Source: Aurantimonas sp965217685 (GTDB lineage Bacteria; Pseudomonadota; Alphaproteobacteria; Rhizobiales; Rhizobiaceae). Taken from it: a stretch of DNA of 64,000 nt. Of the stretch, positions 25,563 through 34,617 are shown in pieces. The position numbers and the translations under genes were made by a program. Location of the stretch: positions 310,001 through 374,000 of the forward strand of contig CBDCIZ010000003.1 in assembly GCA_965217685.1 (NCBI GenBank), given 5' to 3'. The notes below the pieces were generated by a model that did not search any database, was not told where the DNA came from, and saw only the letters and a program-made list of their open reading frames with translations. Within the stretch, counting starts at the first letter, position 1. Every line of letters begins with the position of its first letter.

Positions 25563-27116
25563 CTAGATCATGGCCTCGATCAGGAACGGGCCGGGACGTT
25601 GCATCGCACCGGCGAGCAGATCGTCCAGTTCCGTCGCCGTCTCGGCCCGCGCGGCATCGACGCCGAACCCCTTGGCGAGAGCCACCCAGTCGGCGTCGGG
25701 GTCGTCGAGGTTCAGCATGCGGCTGGCGTTCTTGCCGAAGGAATTCACCCCGACATTGGCCATCTCGATCTGCAGGATCGCATAGGAGCGGTTCGACAGG
25801 ATCACCGTGACGACGTCGAGTTTTTCGCGCGCCTGGGTCCAGAGGCCTTGAACCGTGTAAAAGCCGCTGCCGTCGGCCTGCAGGCCGATGACCTTGCGGC
25901 CCGGCGCGCCGATCGCGGCGCCGGCGGCGAGCGGAATGCCGGTGCCGATCGCGCCCCCGGTCAGTTGAAGATAATCGTGGGGTGGTGCGCCCCTGGACGC
26001 CGCATCGAAGGTCGCGCCGCCCGTAATCGATTCGTCGACGACGATCCCGTGCTCGGGGATGTGGCGCGCCACGAGCGCGCAGACCGAGGCGGCCGTCAGC
26101 TTGCCGCTTGGGCGCTGCGGCATCCCCTCCCCGGCTTCGGGGACCACCGGCGTTTCGCCAGCAGCGCCAGCCGCCTCGCACAGCATGGCAAGGGCAGCCT
26201 TCAGATCATCGCCGATCTTCGCCAGTTCCACGACTGAGCAGGCATCCGGCAGCAAAGCACTGGGCTTGCCCGGATAGGCGAAGAAGGCGACCGGCGCCGT
26301 GGCGCCGACAAGGATCATGTGGTCGAAATCCTTCAGGCAGGCGAGCGCCATGTCGACAGGATAGGGGATCTTCGTCACCGGCACGCGGCCGGCGCCCCGC
26401 TCGATGCGCGAATTGAACACCTGGCTGAACAGCCGCGCACCGGTCTTGGCGGCGATCTTGCCGGCGTTCTCCAGCGCGTCGGCCCGCAGCGCGTCGTCGG
26501 TCATCAGAATGCCGCAGCGTTTGCCGCTTTTCAACGCCTCCAGCGCCTGGGCCATGGCAGTTTCGCCCGGATGTGCGGGCGCCGGCAGCGGTTTCGGCGA
26601 CAGGTCGCCGGCCGGCCCGGCTTCGCTCCAGGCGGCGTCGGCCGGCAGCATCAGCGTCGCAACGCCCCGCCTGGTGACGGCGGCGCGATAGGCCGCGGCG
26701 GCGGCATCGGGCACGTCGTTCGGGCCCTTGCAGCGGCCCACCCAGGCGGACATCGGCTTGGCGAGACTCGCGATGTCGGAAGTCAAAACGGCATCGTAAG
26801 GCAGATGATAATCGGGGTGATCGCCTACGATGTTGACGATCGGCGTGTAGCCGCGCCGCGCGTTGTGGAGGTTTGCGAGGCCGTTGGCGAGGCCTGGACC
26901 GAGATGCAGGAGCGTGGCGGCAGGCTTTTCGGCCATGCGCGCATAGCCGTCGGCGGCGGCCGTCACGACACCCTCGAACAGGCCGAGAACGCAGCGCATC
27001 TGCGGCTTGCGATCGAGGGCTGCCACGAAGTGCATCTCGGACGTACCCGGATTGGCGAAGCAGACATCGATGCCGTGAGCCAGAAGCGTGTCGCAGAGAA
27101 GGTCGGCACCATTCAT
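25563..27116 (-). CDS. Thiamine-diphosphate enzyme, acetolactate synthase large-subunit-like
   Basis: A 517-residue ThDP-dependent decarboxylase-family enzyme. The N-terminal Pyr domain has FANPGTSEMHFVAAL and the catalytic Glu in GLFEGVVTAAADGYARM. The C-terminal PP domain has the ThDP/Mg motif GLQADGSGFYTVQ...NRSYAIL (GDG equivalent ADGSG). The group is annotated as acetolactate synthase, but the missing small subunit, the lone position and similarity to benzoylformate-decarboxylase-like members make the true substrate uncertain. ATG 27116 follows GGGAGA; ATG 27143 is an alternative. The hemolysin III gene upstream is 152 bp away. Confidence 0.8.
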   Translation of the reverse strand: MNGADLLCDTLLAHGIDVCFANPGTSEMHFVAALDRKPQMRCVLGLFEGVVTAAADGYARMAEKPAATLLHLGPGLANGLANLHNARRGYTPIVNIVGDHPDYHLPYDAVLTSDIASLAKPMSAWVGRCKGPNDVPDAAAAAYRAAVTRRGVATLMLPADAAWSEAGPAGDLSPKPLPAPAHPGETAMAQALEALKSGKRCGILMTDDALRADALENAGKIAAKTGARLFSQVFNSRIERGAGRVPVTKIPYPVDMALACLKDFDHMILVGATAPVAFFAYPGKPSALLPDACSVVELAKIGDDLKAALAMLCEAAGAAGETPVVPEAGEGMPQRPSGKLTAASVCALVARHIPEHGIVVDESITGGATFDAASRGAPPHDYLQLTGGAIGTGIPLAAGAAIGAPGRKVIGLQADGSGFYTVQGLWTQAREKLDVVTVILSNRSYAILQIEMANVGVNSFGKNASRMLNLDDPDADWVALAKGFGVDAARAETATELDDLLAGAMQRPGPFLIEAMI

Positions 27117-27268
27117 CGTCTCGTCTCCCGGATGGTGTTTCATCGTTGGACCGGTCGGTTCGCATCCGGCCTTGCGGCTTCCAAAAAGGAAAGCCGCGAG
27201 CGCAGATACAGCCGTGACGACCACAGGCAAGCCGATCCAGGCGTCGGAACGAAGTTGCGACGATCGAT

Positions 27269-27949
27269 TCAGGCGACGCCCAGAGCGAGATCGGCGCCGA
27301 TGCCCGTCGAGACCAGCGTCCAGACAGCCGCGAAATGGATCATCGCCGCGGCCAGGACGAAGCCGTGCCAGATGACGTTCTGGAAGCGCAGCTTTTCCCA
27401 CAGGTGGAAGACGATGCCGAGGGAGTAGACGATACCGCCGATCAGGATCAACGCCAGGACGCGGTCCGGCAATTGGGCCGCCAGTTGGTTGTAAAGCACG
27501 ACACCGCTCCAACCGAGCGCGATGTAGAGCCCGATCGACAGGCGGTCGAAACGGCCAGGCTTCAAAAGCTTCAGCGCCACGCCGAACGCGGCCACCGTCC
27601 AGACCGTCGCCAGCATCCCCCAATTGGAAATCCACACCAACATCGGGGTGTAGGTTCCGGCGATCAAAACGTAGATCGCCGAATGGTCGAAACGGCGCAG
27701 CAGCCATTTGGTTCGCGACACCGGCCAGACATTGTAAGTCGCCGAAAGGCAGATCGAGAGAATCAGGCTCGCGAGATACACGCAGCCGGCGGCGAAATCG
27801 GCGCCCGTTGCCGAACCGGCCATGGCGATCACGAAGGTTATCGAGCCGATCCCCACGAAGGCGACGCCAAGGCCGTGAACGATGCCGTCCGCCCACAGTT
27901 CGGCGACGCTGTAGGGCCAGGATATCGGGTCGGTCGGTCGCGCTTCCAT
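27269..27949 (-). CDS. Hemolysin III / PAQR-type membrane protein
   Basis: A 226-residue membrane protein with seven predicted hydrophobic segments. Family marks are SATYNVWPVS after the second segment, RRFDHSAIYVLIAGTYTP in the middle and KLRFQNVIWHGFVLAAA near the end, giving the conserved Asp and His metal-site residues of the hemolysin III/PAQR superfamily. The bacterial role is unclear; hydrolase or fatty-acid-homeostasis functions have been suggested for relatives. ATG 27949 is preferred because AGGG lies at good spacing; GTG 27967 has AAGGA too close. Confidence 0.85.
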   Translation of the reverse strand: MEARPTDPISWPYSVAELWADGIVHGLGVAFVGIGSITFVIAMAGSATGADFAAGCVYLASLILSICLSATYNVWPVSRTKWLLRRFDHSAIYVLIAGTYTPMLVWISNWGMLATVWTVAAFGVALKLLKPGRFDRLSIGLYIALGWSGVVLYNQLAAQLPDRVLALILIGGIVYSLGIVFHLWEKLRFQNVIWHGFVLAAAMIHFAAVWTLVSTGIGADLALGVA

Positions 27950-28267
27950 CGATTTCCCTAAGGACACTCCTTCTTCGAAAGGCCGGCCTTCGTCCGGGTT
28001 TCAAGCGGTTCATCCGCCCGCAAGAGCAAATCTACCCCGCCGCGGATCGAGGGTCGAGACGGCTGCGACGACAAAACCTTGCCTGCTGGCCTGGCGTCGT
28101 CCGCAAACGTTGCCGCGGGCGCTTCGGCCGATGGTATGCGTCGGGCCCGTTCCTCCCCTGGGGATTCATCACGGAAACGGGCCTTGCCAAGGACAAGGAC
28201 GCTGCCGATAATACGGTCAAGGGACTGTCGGCCCGGATCGGCCAGACGACAAGTCGAGGATGACAAC

Positions 28268-28510
28268 ATGACGACTTCAATTTCGCTGCCCCGCTCAGAC
28301 GCATCGCGTATCACAATGACCGTAGCGCTCGTCGCGGCTGCGCTGAGCATGTCGGCCTGCACCACAACCCAGAAGACGGTCGGCGGTGCCGCCGTCGGCG
28401 GTGTCGGCGGCGCGCTGATCGGCGGCGCCGTCGGCGACACGACGGGCGCGGTGGTCGGCGGCCTCGGTGGCGCGGTCGCGGGCGGGCTCGTCGGTCGCAA
28501 CCTGCGCTGA
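28268..28510 (+). CDS. Small glycine-zipper lipoprotein
   Basis: An 80-residue protein. The signal peptide ends at LSMSAC, a usable lipobox with the Cys at about residue 31. The rest is a glycine-zipper stretch (GGAAVGGVGGALIGGAVG, then a second G-rich run) ending in GRNLR. Such segments form tightly packed membrane helices in outer-membrane lipoproteins. GAGGATG precedes ATG 28268. It converges with an OmpA-family lipoprotein that also has a glycine zipper, and the two share a terminator. Confidence 0.75.
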   Translation: MTTSISLPRSDASRITMTVALVAAALSMSACTTTQKTVGGAAVGGVGGALIGGAVGDTTGAVVGGLGGAVAGGLVGRNLR

Positions 28511-28691
28511 CGTCACGAGACACGGGGCGCAGGAACGCCCCGTAAAGCGCCTGGATCTACGAATTGAAACGATCCAACTGCGGGCCGTGTATCGATCGAT
28601 GCGCGGCCCCTTCTGCATCGGTGCGATTGCGTCGTCGGACCGCTTCGGCGCCGCAGCCGTTCGCCACTCTCGAGATTTCGAGGCTAACACG

Positions 28692-28729
28692 AAAACCGGC
28701 CCCCGGGAGGCAGGGTGGGGCCGGCTTTC
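28692..28729. terminator. Bidirectional rho-independent terminator
   Basis: CCGGCCCC at 28696-28703 pairs with GGGGCCGG at 28717-28724, flanked by AAAA on the left and CTTTC on the right. It sits between two convergent lipoprotein genes and can serve both. Confidence 0.65.
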
Positions 28730-28763
28730 GATGGTCGAGCCTGGCATGGACAAACCGGCCCGA

Positions 28764-29426
28764 TCAGCCCTGGGTGAGCGGCGAGATCGCGATTTCGACG
28801 CGGCGGTTCTGGGCACGACCGGCATCGCTGCCGTTGGACGCGACAGGCTGGCTTTCGCCGAAGCCTTGCGAATTAAGGCGTCGCGGATCGATGCGCTGAC
28901 TTGCCAGATACCGGCTCACCGCCGAGGCGCGCTGCTGGGAAAGCTGCAGATTGTAGGCATCCGTGCCCTGGCTATCCGTATGGCCGTAAACGTCGACGAT
29001 GGATTTGTCGTATTTCTGCAGGACGAGCGCCACCGAATTCAGCGTCTCATAGAAGCCCGGCAGGATCGACGCCTGGTCGGACGGGAAGGTGATGTTCGAC
29101 GGCATGTTGAGGATTATGCGATCGCCGACGCGTGTGACGGAAACGCCGGTTGAGCGCAGTTGATCGCGCAGCTGCGCTTCCTGTGCATCCATGTATCCGC
29201 CGACGGCACCGCCCGAGAGGAGGCCCACGCCGGCTCCGACGAGCGCCGCGCGACCGGCGTCGATGCCCGTTGCGCGACCGACCAGATAGCCACCCAACGC
29301 ACCGACGCCGGCGCCGATACCGGCCCCACCGGCCGTATTGGAAAGCTGGGATTGGCCCGTATAGGGATCGGTGGTGCAGCCGGCGAAGGCGGCGGTCAGG
29401 GTCAGAGCGAGGGCAAGCTTTTTCAT
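28764..29426 (-). CDS. OmpA-family lipoprotein with glycine zipper
   Basis: A 220-residue outer-membrane lipoprotein. The signal peptide ends AAFAGC with the lipid-bearing Cys at residue 17. A glycine-zipper domain follows at about 33-78, then an OmpA C-terminal domain from about 105. The peptidoglycan-binding residues lie in DVYGHTDSQGTDAYN and RAQNRRVEI. It should tie the outer membrane to the cell wall, as Pal or YiaD do. The start MKKLALALTLTA is a standard signal start. It is convergent with the small glycine-zipper gene. Confidence 0.88.
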   Translation of the reverse strand: MKKLALALTLTAAFAGCTTDPYTGQSQLSNTAGGAGIGAGVGALGGYLVGRATGIDAGRAALVGAGVGLLSGGAVGGYMDAQEAQLRDQLRSTGVSVTRVGDRIILNMPSNITFPSDQASILPGFYETLNSVALVLQKYDKSIVDVYGHTDSQGTDAYNLQLSQQRASAVSRYLASQRIDPRRLNSQGFGESQPVASNGSDAGRAQNRRVEIAISPLTQG

Positions 29427-29669
29427 GGGATAAGACGGCTCCGGCGTAAGGTGCGGGGCGTCATTTCGTGGGCCCCGTCGCTTCGGTCATGGCGGATTAA
29501 GCAACACAATTGTCTGGAATGGGGCTGAAGACCGTGTGACGATGTCATTTGTTTTGCTTGTGCAGGGTTGGCCGACGGCGGTCGGAGACGGGCGGCGCGG
29601 GTCGAGATGAAATAACGGCACGGGTCTCTAAAGTGTGACGGTCTCGCCTGCCGCCGGTCATTGCTGCGA

Positions 29670-29876
29670 TCAAGGCCGCGGCTCATGGAGCCACTGGCGC
29701 AGCGAGGACAGCTCGGATTTCAGCATCGTGATATGGGCATCGCGAAGGGCGGAAATCGCCCGTCCGGCGCGAGCGTGGTCGAGCCACATGTTGACGTAAT
29801 CATCGAGGCTGTCAATCGGCTGGTCGAGCTCTGGATCGGCGCTCGGCGGCTCGTACGGCAAAACCAGAGTTTTCAA
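29670..29876 (-). CDS. Small hypothetical protein
   Basis: A 68-residue soluble protein starting with TTG at 29876. GGAGG lies about seven to eight bases upstream and supports that start; no ATG is available. It is acidic at the N-terminus (DPELDQPIDSLDDY) and amphipathic at the C-terminus (AHITMLKSELSSLRQWL), perhaps forming a helix. I do not recognise a family. The next minus-strand gene upstream is the coiled-coil gene 312 bp away. Confidence 0.55.
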   Translation of the reverse strand: MKTLVLPYEPPSADPELDQPIDSLDDYVNMWLDHARAGRAISALRDAHITMLKSELSSLRQWLHEPRP

Positions 29877-30188
29877 GGTCGAATCCTCCGTTGAAGGCCA
29901 CGAAATCTCTCAATCGTCCCAAACCTCCATGCCTGAAGAGACCACACCAGGCTTTCGCGAGCCTCGCGTTCGTCGAACCGGCAACGTGTACTATCGCATT
30001 CCTCAAACGTCGCGATGTGCTGCGAAAAACGCCGAGCCAGCCGCGCCCGATCTTACCTAAGGTAATTTCTCGGTATTGCAGATCGTGCTACAGTCTGCGG
30101 ACACATCGAGGGCACCGGCGGCGAATTGCGCAATTGCCCGAGCGCATCCGCACGCGCGGGTACAGCCGGCGCGATCTCGATCCAAAAT
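29877..30188. other. Intergenic region with a 13-bp palindrome
   Basis: No gene seen. At 30053-30065 TTACCT and AGGTAA flank a single A, a short perfect palindrome in a locally AT-richer stretch, which could be an operator. It lies about 180 bases upstream of the small TTG-start gene. Confidence 0.35.
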
Positions 30189-30662
30189 TCAATCCTTGAC
30201 GAAGCGGACCTTGAGGTCGTCGATCTCCTCGATCGTCGAACGAATGTGGCGTTCGGCCGTCTGCGCCTCGCGAGCCGCTTCGCGCAGCGCGACGCGGAGC
30301 ATGCTGCATTCGACCCAGCTCTGCTCCAGAAGTTCGAGCACCTCCAGATGCCGGCGATCGTGGCGCCCGGCAATCTGCTCCAATTCGGTGACCCTGGCCT
30401 GGCTGTCGGTGCACTCGGCCTCCAGGAGCTCGATGCGTTCGGCCTGTTCACGAAGCCGGCGTTCGTCGTCGCGAATCCGCAAGGCCGCAGCTTTGACGAA
30501 CTCGATCGCGCTGGCTAAAGCCTTCGGATCGGAGGCGTTGACGATTGATCGGTGATCGTCCGATCGACCGTTCCTCTGCCGCATTCCGTGCCCCGGTTCA
30601 CCGGCCCAGTCGCCGTTCACCTGATGGAGGCTGGGACGCAAATTACTTGCCATCTCCGACAT
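30189..30662 (-). CDS. Coiled-coil protein, first of a cluster of three
   Basis: A 157-residue soluble protein that is mostly heptad-rich helix from residue 45 onward, with runs such as RIRDDERRLREQAERIELLE. The N-terminal 40 residues are polar and probably disordered. The segment EFVKAAALRIRDDERR resembles LVLVKEACESIRISEER in the next gene upstream, suggesting the two are diverged paralogues. No enzyme motif. ATG 30662 is listed; ATG 30653 is possible. Function unknown; a structural or scaffolding role is inferred from the coiled coil alone. Confidence 0.68.
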   Translation of the reverse strand: MSEMASNLRPSLHQVNGDWAGEPGHGMRQRNGRSDDHRSIVNASDPKALASAIEFVKAAALRIRDDERRLREQAERIELLEAECTDSQARVTELEQIAGRHDRRHLEVLELLEQSWVECSMLRVALREAAREAQTAERHIRSTIEEIDDLKVRFVKD

Positions 30663-30783
30663 AAATTCTCACTGCGCCGAACATCGAAAGACACGTCGCG
30701 ACACCGCGGCGTGCCCTCGAAGGCCGGTCCCAGGTGACATTCGAGGGCAGGCTACAGAAAAGGCTCCCGCCACAGCTTGAGTC

Positions 30784-31257
30784 TCAATCGTCATGCTCGC
30801 CGGAACGGGTCTGACGCCCGAAACCTTCGACGATCGCCTCGTTGAGACGTCCCAGCCAGCTTTCGGCTTCGATCGCACGGGCCTCGAAAGCTTTGGCCTT
30901 GGTCGTGGCCGCCTTGATCTCTTCCTGTGCGGTCTGATAGCGCGCCAGCATCTTCTTCAGATCGTCGCGGCTCTGCAGCGTCAGCTGCTCGAGCTCGTTT
31001 TCCAGGGCTTCGACGCGCTCCTCGCTGATCCGGATCGACTCGCAGGCTTCCTTGACGAGGACCAGGGTGGCCGCCCATTCGTTGGTCTTCAGGCGGTCGC
31101 CATTGTTTGCGACATTGGCCGCGTTCAGGCCGGAGACGCCGGCGATTTCCCGCAGCGCGCGCTCGGTGCCCGCCCGGTCCAACGCCTGCTCCTGATCCTC
31201 GTCATGCCCGCTCCACGAATTGTCGTCCGCCCTTACCTGCGAAGCATTTTCAGCCAT
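30784..31257 (-). CDS. Coiled-coil protein, second of a cluster of three
   Basis: A 157-residue acidic protein. After a polar N-terminus, residues 60-140 are a continuous coiled coil (SEERVEALENELEQLTLQ and following). It shares a VK-A--IR--E-R pattern with the downstream neighbour. ATG 31257 is chosen because GAGGAAG lies at good spacing; ATG 31275 and ATG 31284 start regions are less well placed. It lies between the 539-residue coiled-coil gene and the 157-residue paralogue, all in one direction with gaps of 122 bp. Confidence 0.7.
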   Translation of the reverse strand: MAENASQVRADDNSWSGHDEDQEQALDRAGTERALREIAGVSGLNAANVANNGDRLKTNEWAATLVLVKEACESIRISEERVEALENELEQLTLQSRDDLKKMLARYQTAQEEIKAATTKAKAFEARAIEAESWLGRLNEAIVEGFGRQTRSGEHDD

Positions 31258-31379
31258 GGGTTCTTCCTCGCTCGTTTCAGACATGGTGCCTGGCCAGTGC
31301 CGTTTCCGTCACTTCGGTCCATCCGACGACGCCCCCACCGCAACTTTGAAAGCGACGGAAACGCGCGACGATCGAATGG

Positions 31380-32999
31380 TCATTCATTGTCGCCCTGTTC
31401 ACGCACCTTCGGCGGGAACGGCTTCACATTGGACGACGTCTCGCCGGCCTCGTCCCACTCGACGACATCGACGGCCTCGCCCATTCCGGGCTGCCCGCGC
31501 TCGTCCTCGTCGGCCACCGCATTGCGCATGGCCCGATTCGAGCGCTTGAGCGCCTCGTTCTGGCGTTGCAGAGAAGCGCGGCTTTCGCGGGCGATCTTCA
31601 AGGCGCCCTGAGCCAGCGTGCGCTCGGCGCGCTCGTTCTCCAATTCCTCGACGAGACGACGATTGGCGGCATCGAGCGAGGCGCGCTCCTTGTCGAAACG
31701 GCCCGTCAGATCGTCGATTCGCAGAGAACGCGCCTGCGCCTTTTCCGTCGCGGCGTCGTGGGCGGCGCTCTTGGCCGACAGCGCCTTGGTCAGCATCTCC
31801 ACGCGCTTAACCGCATCATCGGAAATGCCCTTCAGTTCGGCGAGCTGAGCGCTGCGGTCGGTCATCTGCTGTTCGAGCGCGGCGTGCTGGCGCTCGATGG
31901 CCGCACGATCCTTGGAGTGGGCCCGCAGATGCTCCTCGGCAGTGCGCAACGCGCCCTCACGGTCGCCGAGAAGACCGCGAAGCTGTGTGACGCTCTGGTC
32001 GGTGGCGCCGAGCCGCGCCGCCAATTCGTCGACCTTCAACAGCAGCGATGCCTTGTCGGCCGAGAGCGCCGAAAGCGCCAGATCCTGAGCATGCGCCGCT
32101 TTCTGCCGCTCGGCCCGCTCCGATTCACGCCGATTGCGCAGATCCTCGATCGTCTGGACCTGCTCGTAGGAGGCCTTTTCCAGCTCGTGATGCTTGCCCT
32201 GGATATCGACGATCTGATGGACCTGATTGTCGACGATCTTCTGGAGACGCTGGCACTCGCGATCGAGATCGGCAGCGCGCTCGGTCTGGCGGTTGACCTG
32301 CTGGGTCAGCGACTGAAGGCTGTCGTCCTTTTCGGACAGCTCGGCCGTCAGGGCGTTGATCTCCGCTTCGAGCCGCTCGCGGTTGGCGACCTCGTTCATC
32401 GCGCGCCGCTCGGCGGTCTTGCCGAGGGTTTCCAGCTCGGTGAGGCGGATGCGGTGGTCGGCCGCCATGGCATCGCCGCGCTCCAGCTCCTCGGCAAGGG
32501 CACGGCTGCGATTGACCGCCGCGAGGCGCTCGTCGAGCGCCACGGCATGCTTGTCACGCAATTCGCTCAGATCGGCCTTGATGGACGTGTTGTCCTGAAC
32601 CTCGCGCTGCAGCAGCGCCTCATATTCGAGAATACGCGCCTTCGCCTTGGGAAGCTCGGTCGCCATCTCCTCGATGGGCCTGGTCAGAAGATTGAAATCC
32701 TCGGTCAAGGTCTTCAAGTCTTCCAGACGGTCCGCCATGTAGCCGAAGCGAACATGCAACAATTCGTTGCGCTGGCCGAGATGTTCCATCGGATCGAACT
32801 CTGCCACGGGCGCCTTTTCTTCCCGCTCGGACACGCTTTCGGACCTCGGCGGACCGGGCTGCCGCGCGATCGCCGACATGACGCCGTCCGGCGCCTGTCG
32901 CAGAGCCTCGCCCGCCGCGGGTCTGGCAACCCTGCCAGCGTCGGAGCGGTCGTCGTGTCCCGACAAGCGTTCCAGAATCAGACGCCAAGGCGAAGCCAT
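31380..32999 (-). CDS. Large coiled-coil protein (crescentin-like architecture)
   Basis: A 539-residue protein whose centre, about residues 75-500, is almost unbroken coiled coil with few prolines. The N-terminal 65 residues are polar with Pro/Arg, and the C-terminal 45 residues are acidic and Pro-rich. The architecture of a short basic head, long rod and short tail is like bacterial intermediate-filament-like proteins such as crescentin, but sequence homology cannot be claimed from this. GGGAG lies about ten bases before ATG 32999. A CtrA-like site lies about 30-45 bases upstream. It is the first of three same-direction coiled-coil genes. Confidence 0.72.
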   Translation of the reverse strand: MASPWRLILERLSGHDDRSDAGRVARPAAGEALRQAPDGVMSAIARQPGPPRSESVSEREEKAPVAEFDPMEHLGQRNELLHVRFGYMADRLEDLKTLTEDFNLLTRPIEEMATELPKAKARILEYEALLQREVQDNTSIKADLSELRDKHAVALDERLAAVNRSRALAEELERGDAMAADHRIRLTELETLGKTAERRAMNEVANRERLEAEINALTAELSEKDDSLQSLTQQVNRQTERAADLDRECQRLQKIVDNQVHQIVDIQGKHHELEKASYEQVQTIEDLRNRRESERAERQKAAHAQDLALSALSADKASLLLKVDELAARLGATDQSVTQLRGLLGDREGALRTAEEHLRAHSKDRAAIERQHAALEQQMTDRSAQLAELKGISDDAVKRVEMLTKALSAKSAAHDAATEKAQARSLRIDDLTGRFDKERASLDAANRRLVEELENERAERTLAQGALKIARESRASLQRQNEALKRSNRAMRNAVADEDERGQPGMGEAVDVVEWDEAGETSSNVKPFPPKVREQGDNE

Positions 33000-33436
33000 C
33001 GGTCAGGCACTCCCGCGGAAGGAAACATTTACGATTTGTTAACCCGTTTCGCGCGCAAAGGCGAGCACTCATTGCCGTCTGATCTCGAATTCCGGGGTTG
33101 ATTACGCCCGAAAAATCAGCCGCTTCGGTCTTTGTGTCACACCTTCGAACAGGAACCCGCGACCCGCGCCTCGGCGCGAAGGACCGGCATCCGAAGGGCC
33201 GCACGCAATTCCTGGGTTCCGAAGGGTCAGGCGTTAACCATAGCCGTACACAGTGGTGTGGATAAACCGAACCCGGACAAAAGCGTGTCCGACGCCCCGG
33301 TGTGGCGCCGACAAGGCAGCGCGGCCGCCGGAAACGCTGGCCGTCCGAAGACGGCACGGTTGCCCTGGCGCTTTGTCTTCGCGGCGAGATGTTTTAAGGC
33401 CAGCGAACACCACGGACCAAAGCGAAAGTCGAAACC
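33000..33436. other. Divergent intergenic region
   Basis: No gene seen in 437 bp between the coiled-coil cluster and leuB. It has the CtrA-like site at 33028-33043 and one perfect DnaA-box 9-mer TGTGGATAA at 33257-33265. A single DnaA box is expected by chance about once in two such windows, so it is noted without a claim. Confidence 0.45.
33028..33043. promoter_or_regulatory. CtrA-like site upstream of the large coiled-coil gene
   Basis: TTTA, seven bases, TTAAC matches the CtrA consensus TTAA-N7-TTAAC at eight of nine fixed positions. It is 29-44 bases upstream of the coiled-coil start, where a cell-cycle regulator could act. Its orientation reads toward leuB. Confidence 0.35.
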
Positions 33437-34549
33437 ATGTCCAGCCGCACCCTTCTTCTGCTTGCCGGCGACGGTATCGGACCCGAAATCATGGCCGAAG
33501 TCGAGAAGCTGGTCGCGGCGATGAACGACACCGTCGGCGCCGGTTTCACGACCCGGACCGCCCTCGTCGGCGGCGCCGCCTATGACAGCGAAGGCGCGCC
33601 TGTGTCGGACGCGACGGTCGAGCTTGCCAGACAGGCCGACGCCGTGCTGTTCGGCTCGGTCGGTGGGCCCAAATGGGACGGCGTGCCATACGACATGCGG
33701 CCCGAGGCGGGTCTTCTCAGGTTGCGCAAGGATCTCGGCCTCTTCGCCAATCTGCGCCCGGCCATCTGCTATCCGGCGCTGGCAGACGCCTCGTCGTTGA
33801 AGCGGGACCTGGTCGAGGGGCTCGACATCCTGATCCTGCGCGAGCTGACCGGCGGCGTCTATTTCGGCGAACCGAAAGAGATCGTCGATCTGGGAGGTGG
33901 CCAGAAACGGGCCGTAGACACCCAGATCTACGAGACCTACGAGATCGAGCGCATCGCGCGGGCCGCCTTCGACCTCGCCAGAACCCGTCGGGGCAAGGTG
34001 ACCTCGATGGAAAAGCGCAACGTGATGAAATCGGGCCTTTACTGGAACGAGGTCGTCACCCGCATCCACCGCGACGAGTACCCCGAGATGCAGCTGGAGC
34101 ACATGCTGGCCGACGCTGGCGGCATGCAGTTGGTCCGCGCGCCAAAACAGTTCGACGTGATCGTCACCGACAATCTCTTCGGCGACATGCTGTCCGACAT
34201 CGCCGCGATGCTGACCGGCTCGCTCGGCATGCTGCCCTCGGCCTCGCTCGGCGCGCCGAACGAAACGACGGCGAAGCGCCACGCCCTCTACGAGCCGGTG
34301 CATGGCTCGGCCCCGGACATCGCCGGACAGGGCATCGCCAACCCGCTGGCGATGATCGCGTCCTTCGCCATGGGCCTGCGCTATTCGTTTCAGATGACCA
34401 CCGAAGCCGACGCTCTGGAGGCGGCGATGGCCGAGACGCTGGAGGCCGGCATCCGCACCGGCGACATCATGGCGCCCGGCTGCCGCAAGGTCGGCACGGC
34501 CGAGATGGGCGAGGCGGTGGCCGAGCGGTTCGAGGCGAAGCTCGGCTGA
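33437..34549 (+). CDS. leuB: 3-isopropylmalate dehydrogenase
   Basis: Oxidative decarboxylation of 3-isopropylmalate in leucine biosynthesis, NAD+-dependent. The substrate arginines are in LRLRKDLGLFANLRP and RELTGGVYFG. The catalytic Tyr-Lys region is IYETYEIERIARAAF with Lys in MEKRNVMKSG. Metal-binding Asp residues are in DNLFGDMLSDIAA, and the NAD-binding motif is EPVHGSAPDIAGQGIANP. At 370 residues it has normal length. leuCD are not adjacent. A 38-codon gene with a good ribosome binding site follows 68 bp later. Confidence 0.96.
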   Translation: MSSRTLLLLAGDGIGPEIMAEVEKLVAAMNDTVGAGFTTRTALVGGAAYDSEGAPVSDATVELARQADAVLFGSVGGPKWDGVPYDMRPEAGLLRLRKDLGLFANLRPAICYPALADASSLKRDLVEGLDILILRELTGGVYFGEPKEIVDLGGGQKRAVDTQIYETYEIERIARAAFDLARTRRGKVTSMEKRNVMKSGLYWNEVVTRIHRDEYPEMQLEHMLADAGGMQLVRAPKQFDVIVTDNLFGDMLSDIAAMLTGSLGMLPSASLGAPNETTAKRHALYEPVHGSAPDIAGQGIANPLAMIASFAMGLRYSFQMTTEADALEAAMAETLEAGIRTGDIMAPGCRKVGTAEMGEAVAERFEAKLG

Positions 34550-34617
34550 ACACATTCTCGCGGCAACCCGATGGCGTCCTTGAGCGTTTGCCGAACAACG
34601 TTCAATGGAGACACCTC

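Noticed and set aside
33257..33265. Perfect DnaA-box 9-mer, considered as part of a replication origin
   Set aside because: Only one consensus box, and no cluster, dnaA, hemE, parA or AT-rich unwinding region nearby; expected by chance at this rate.
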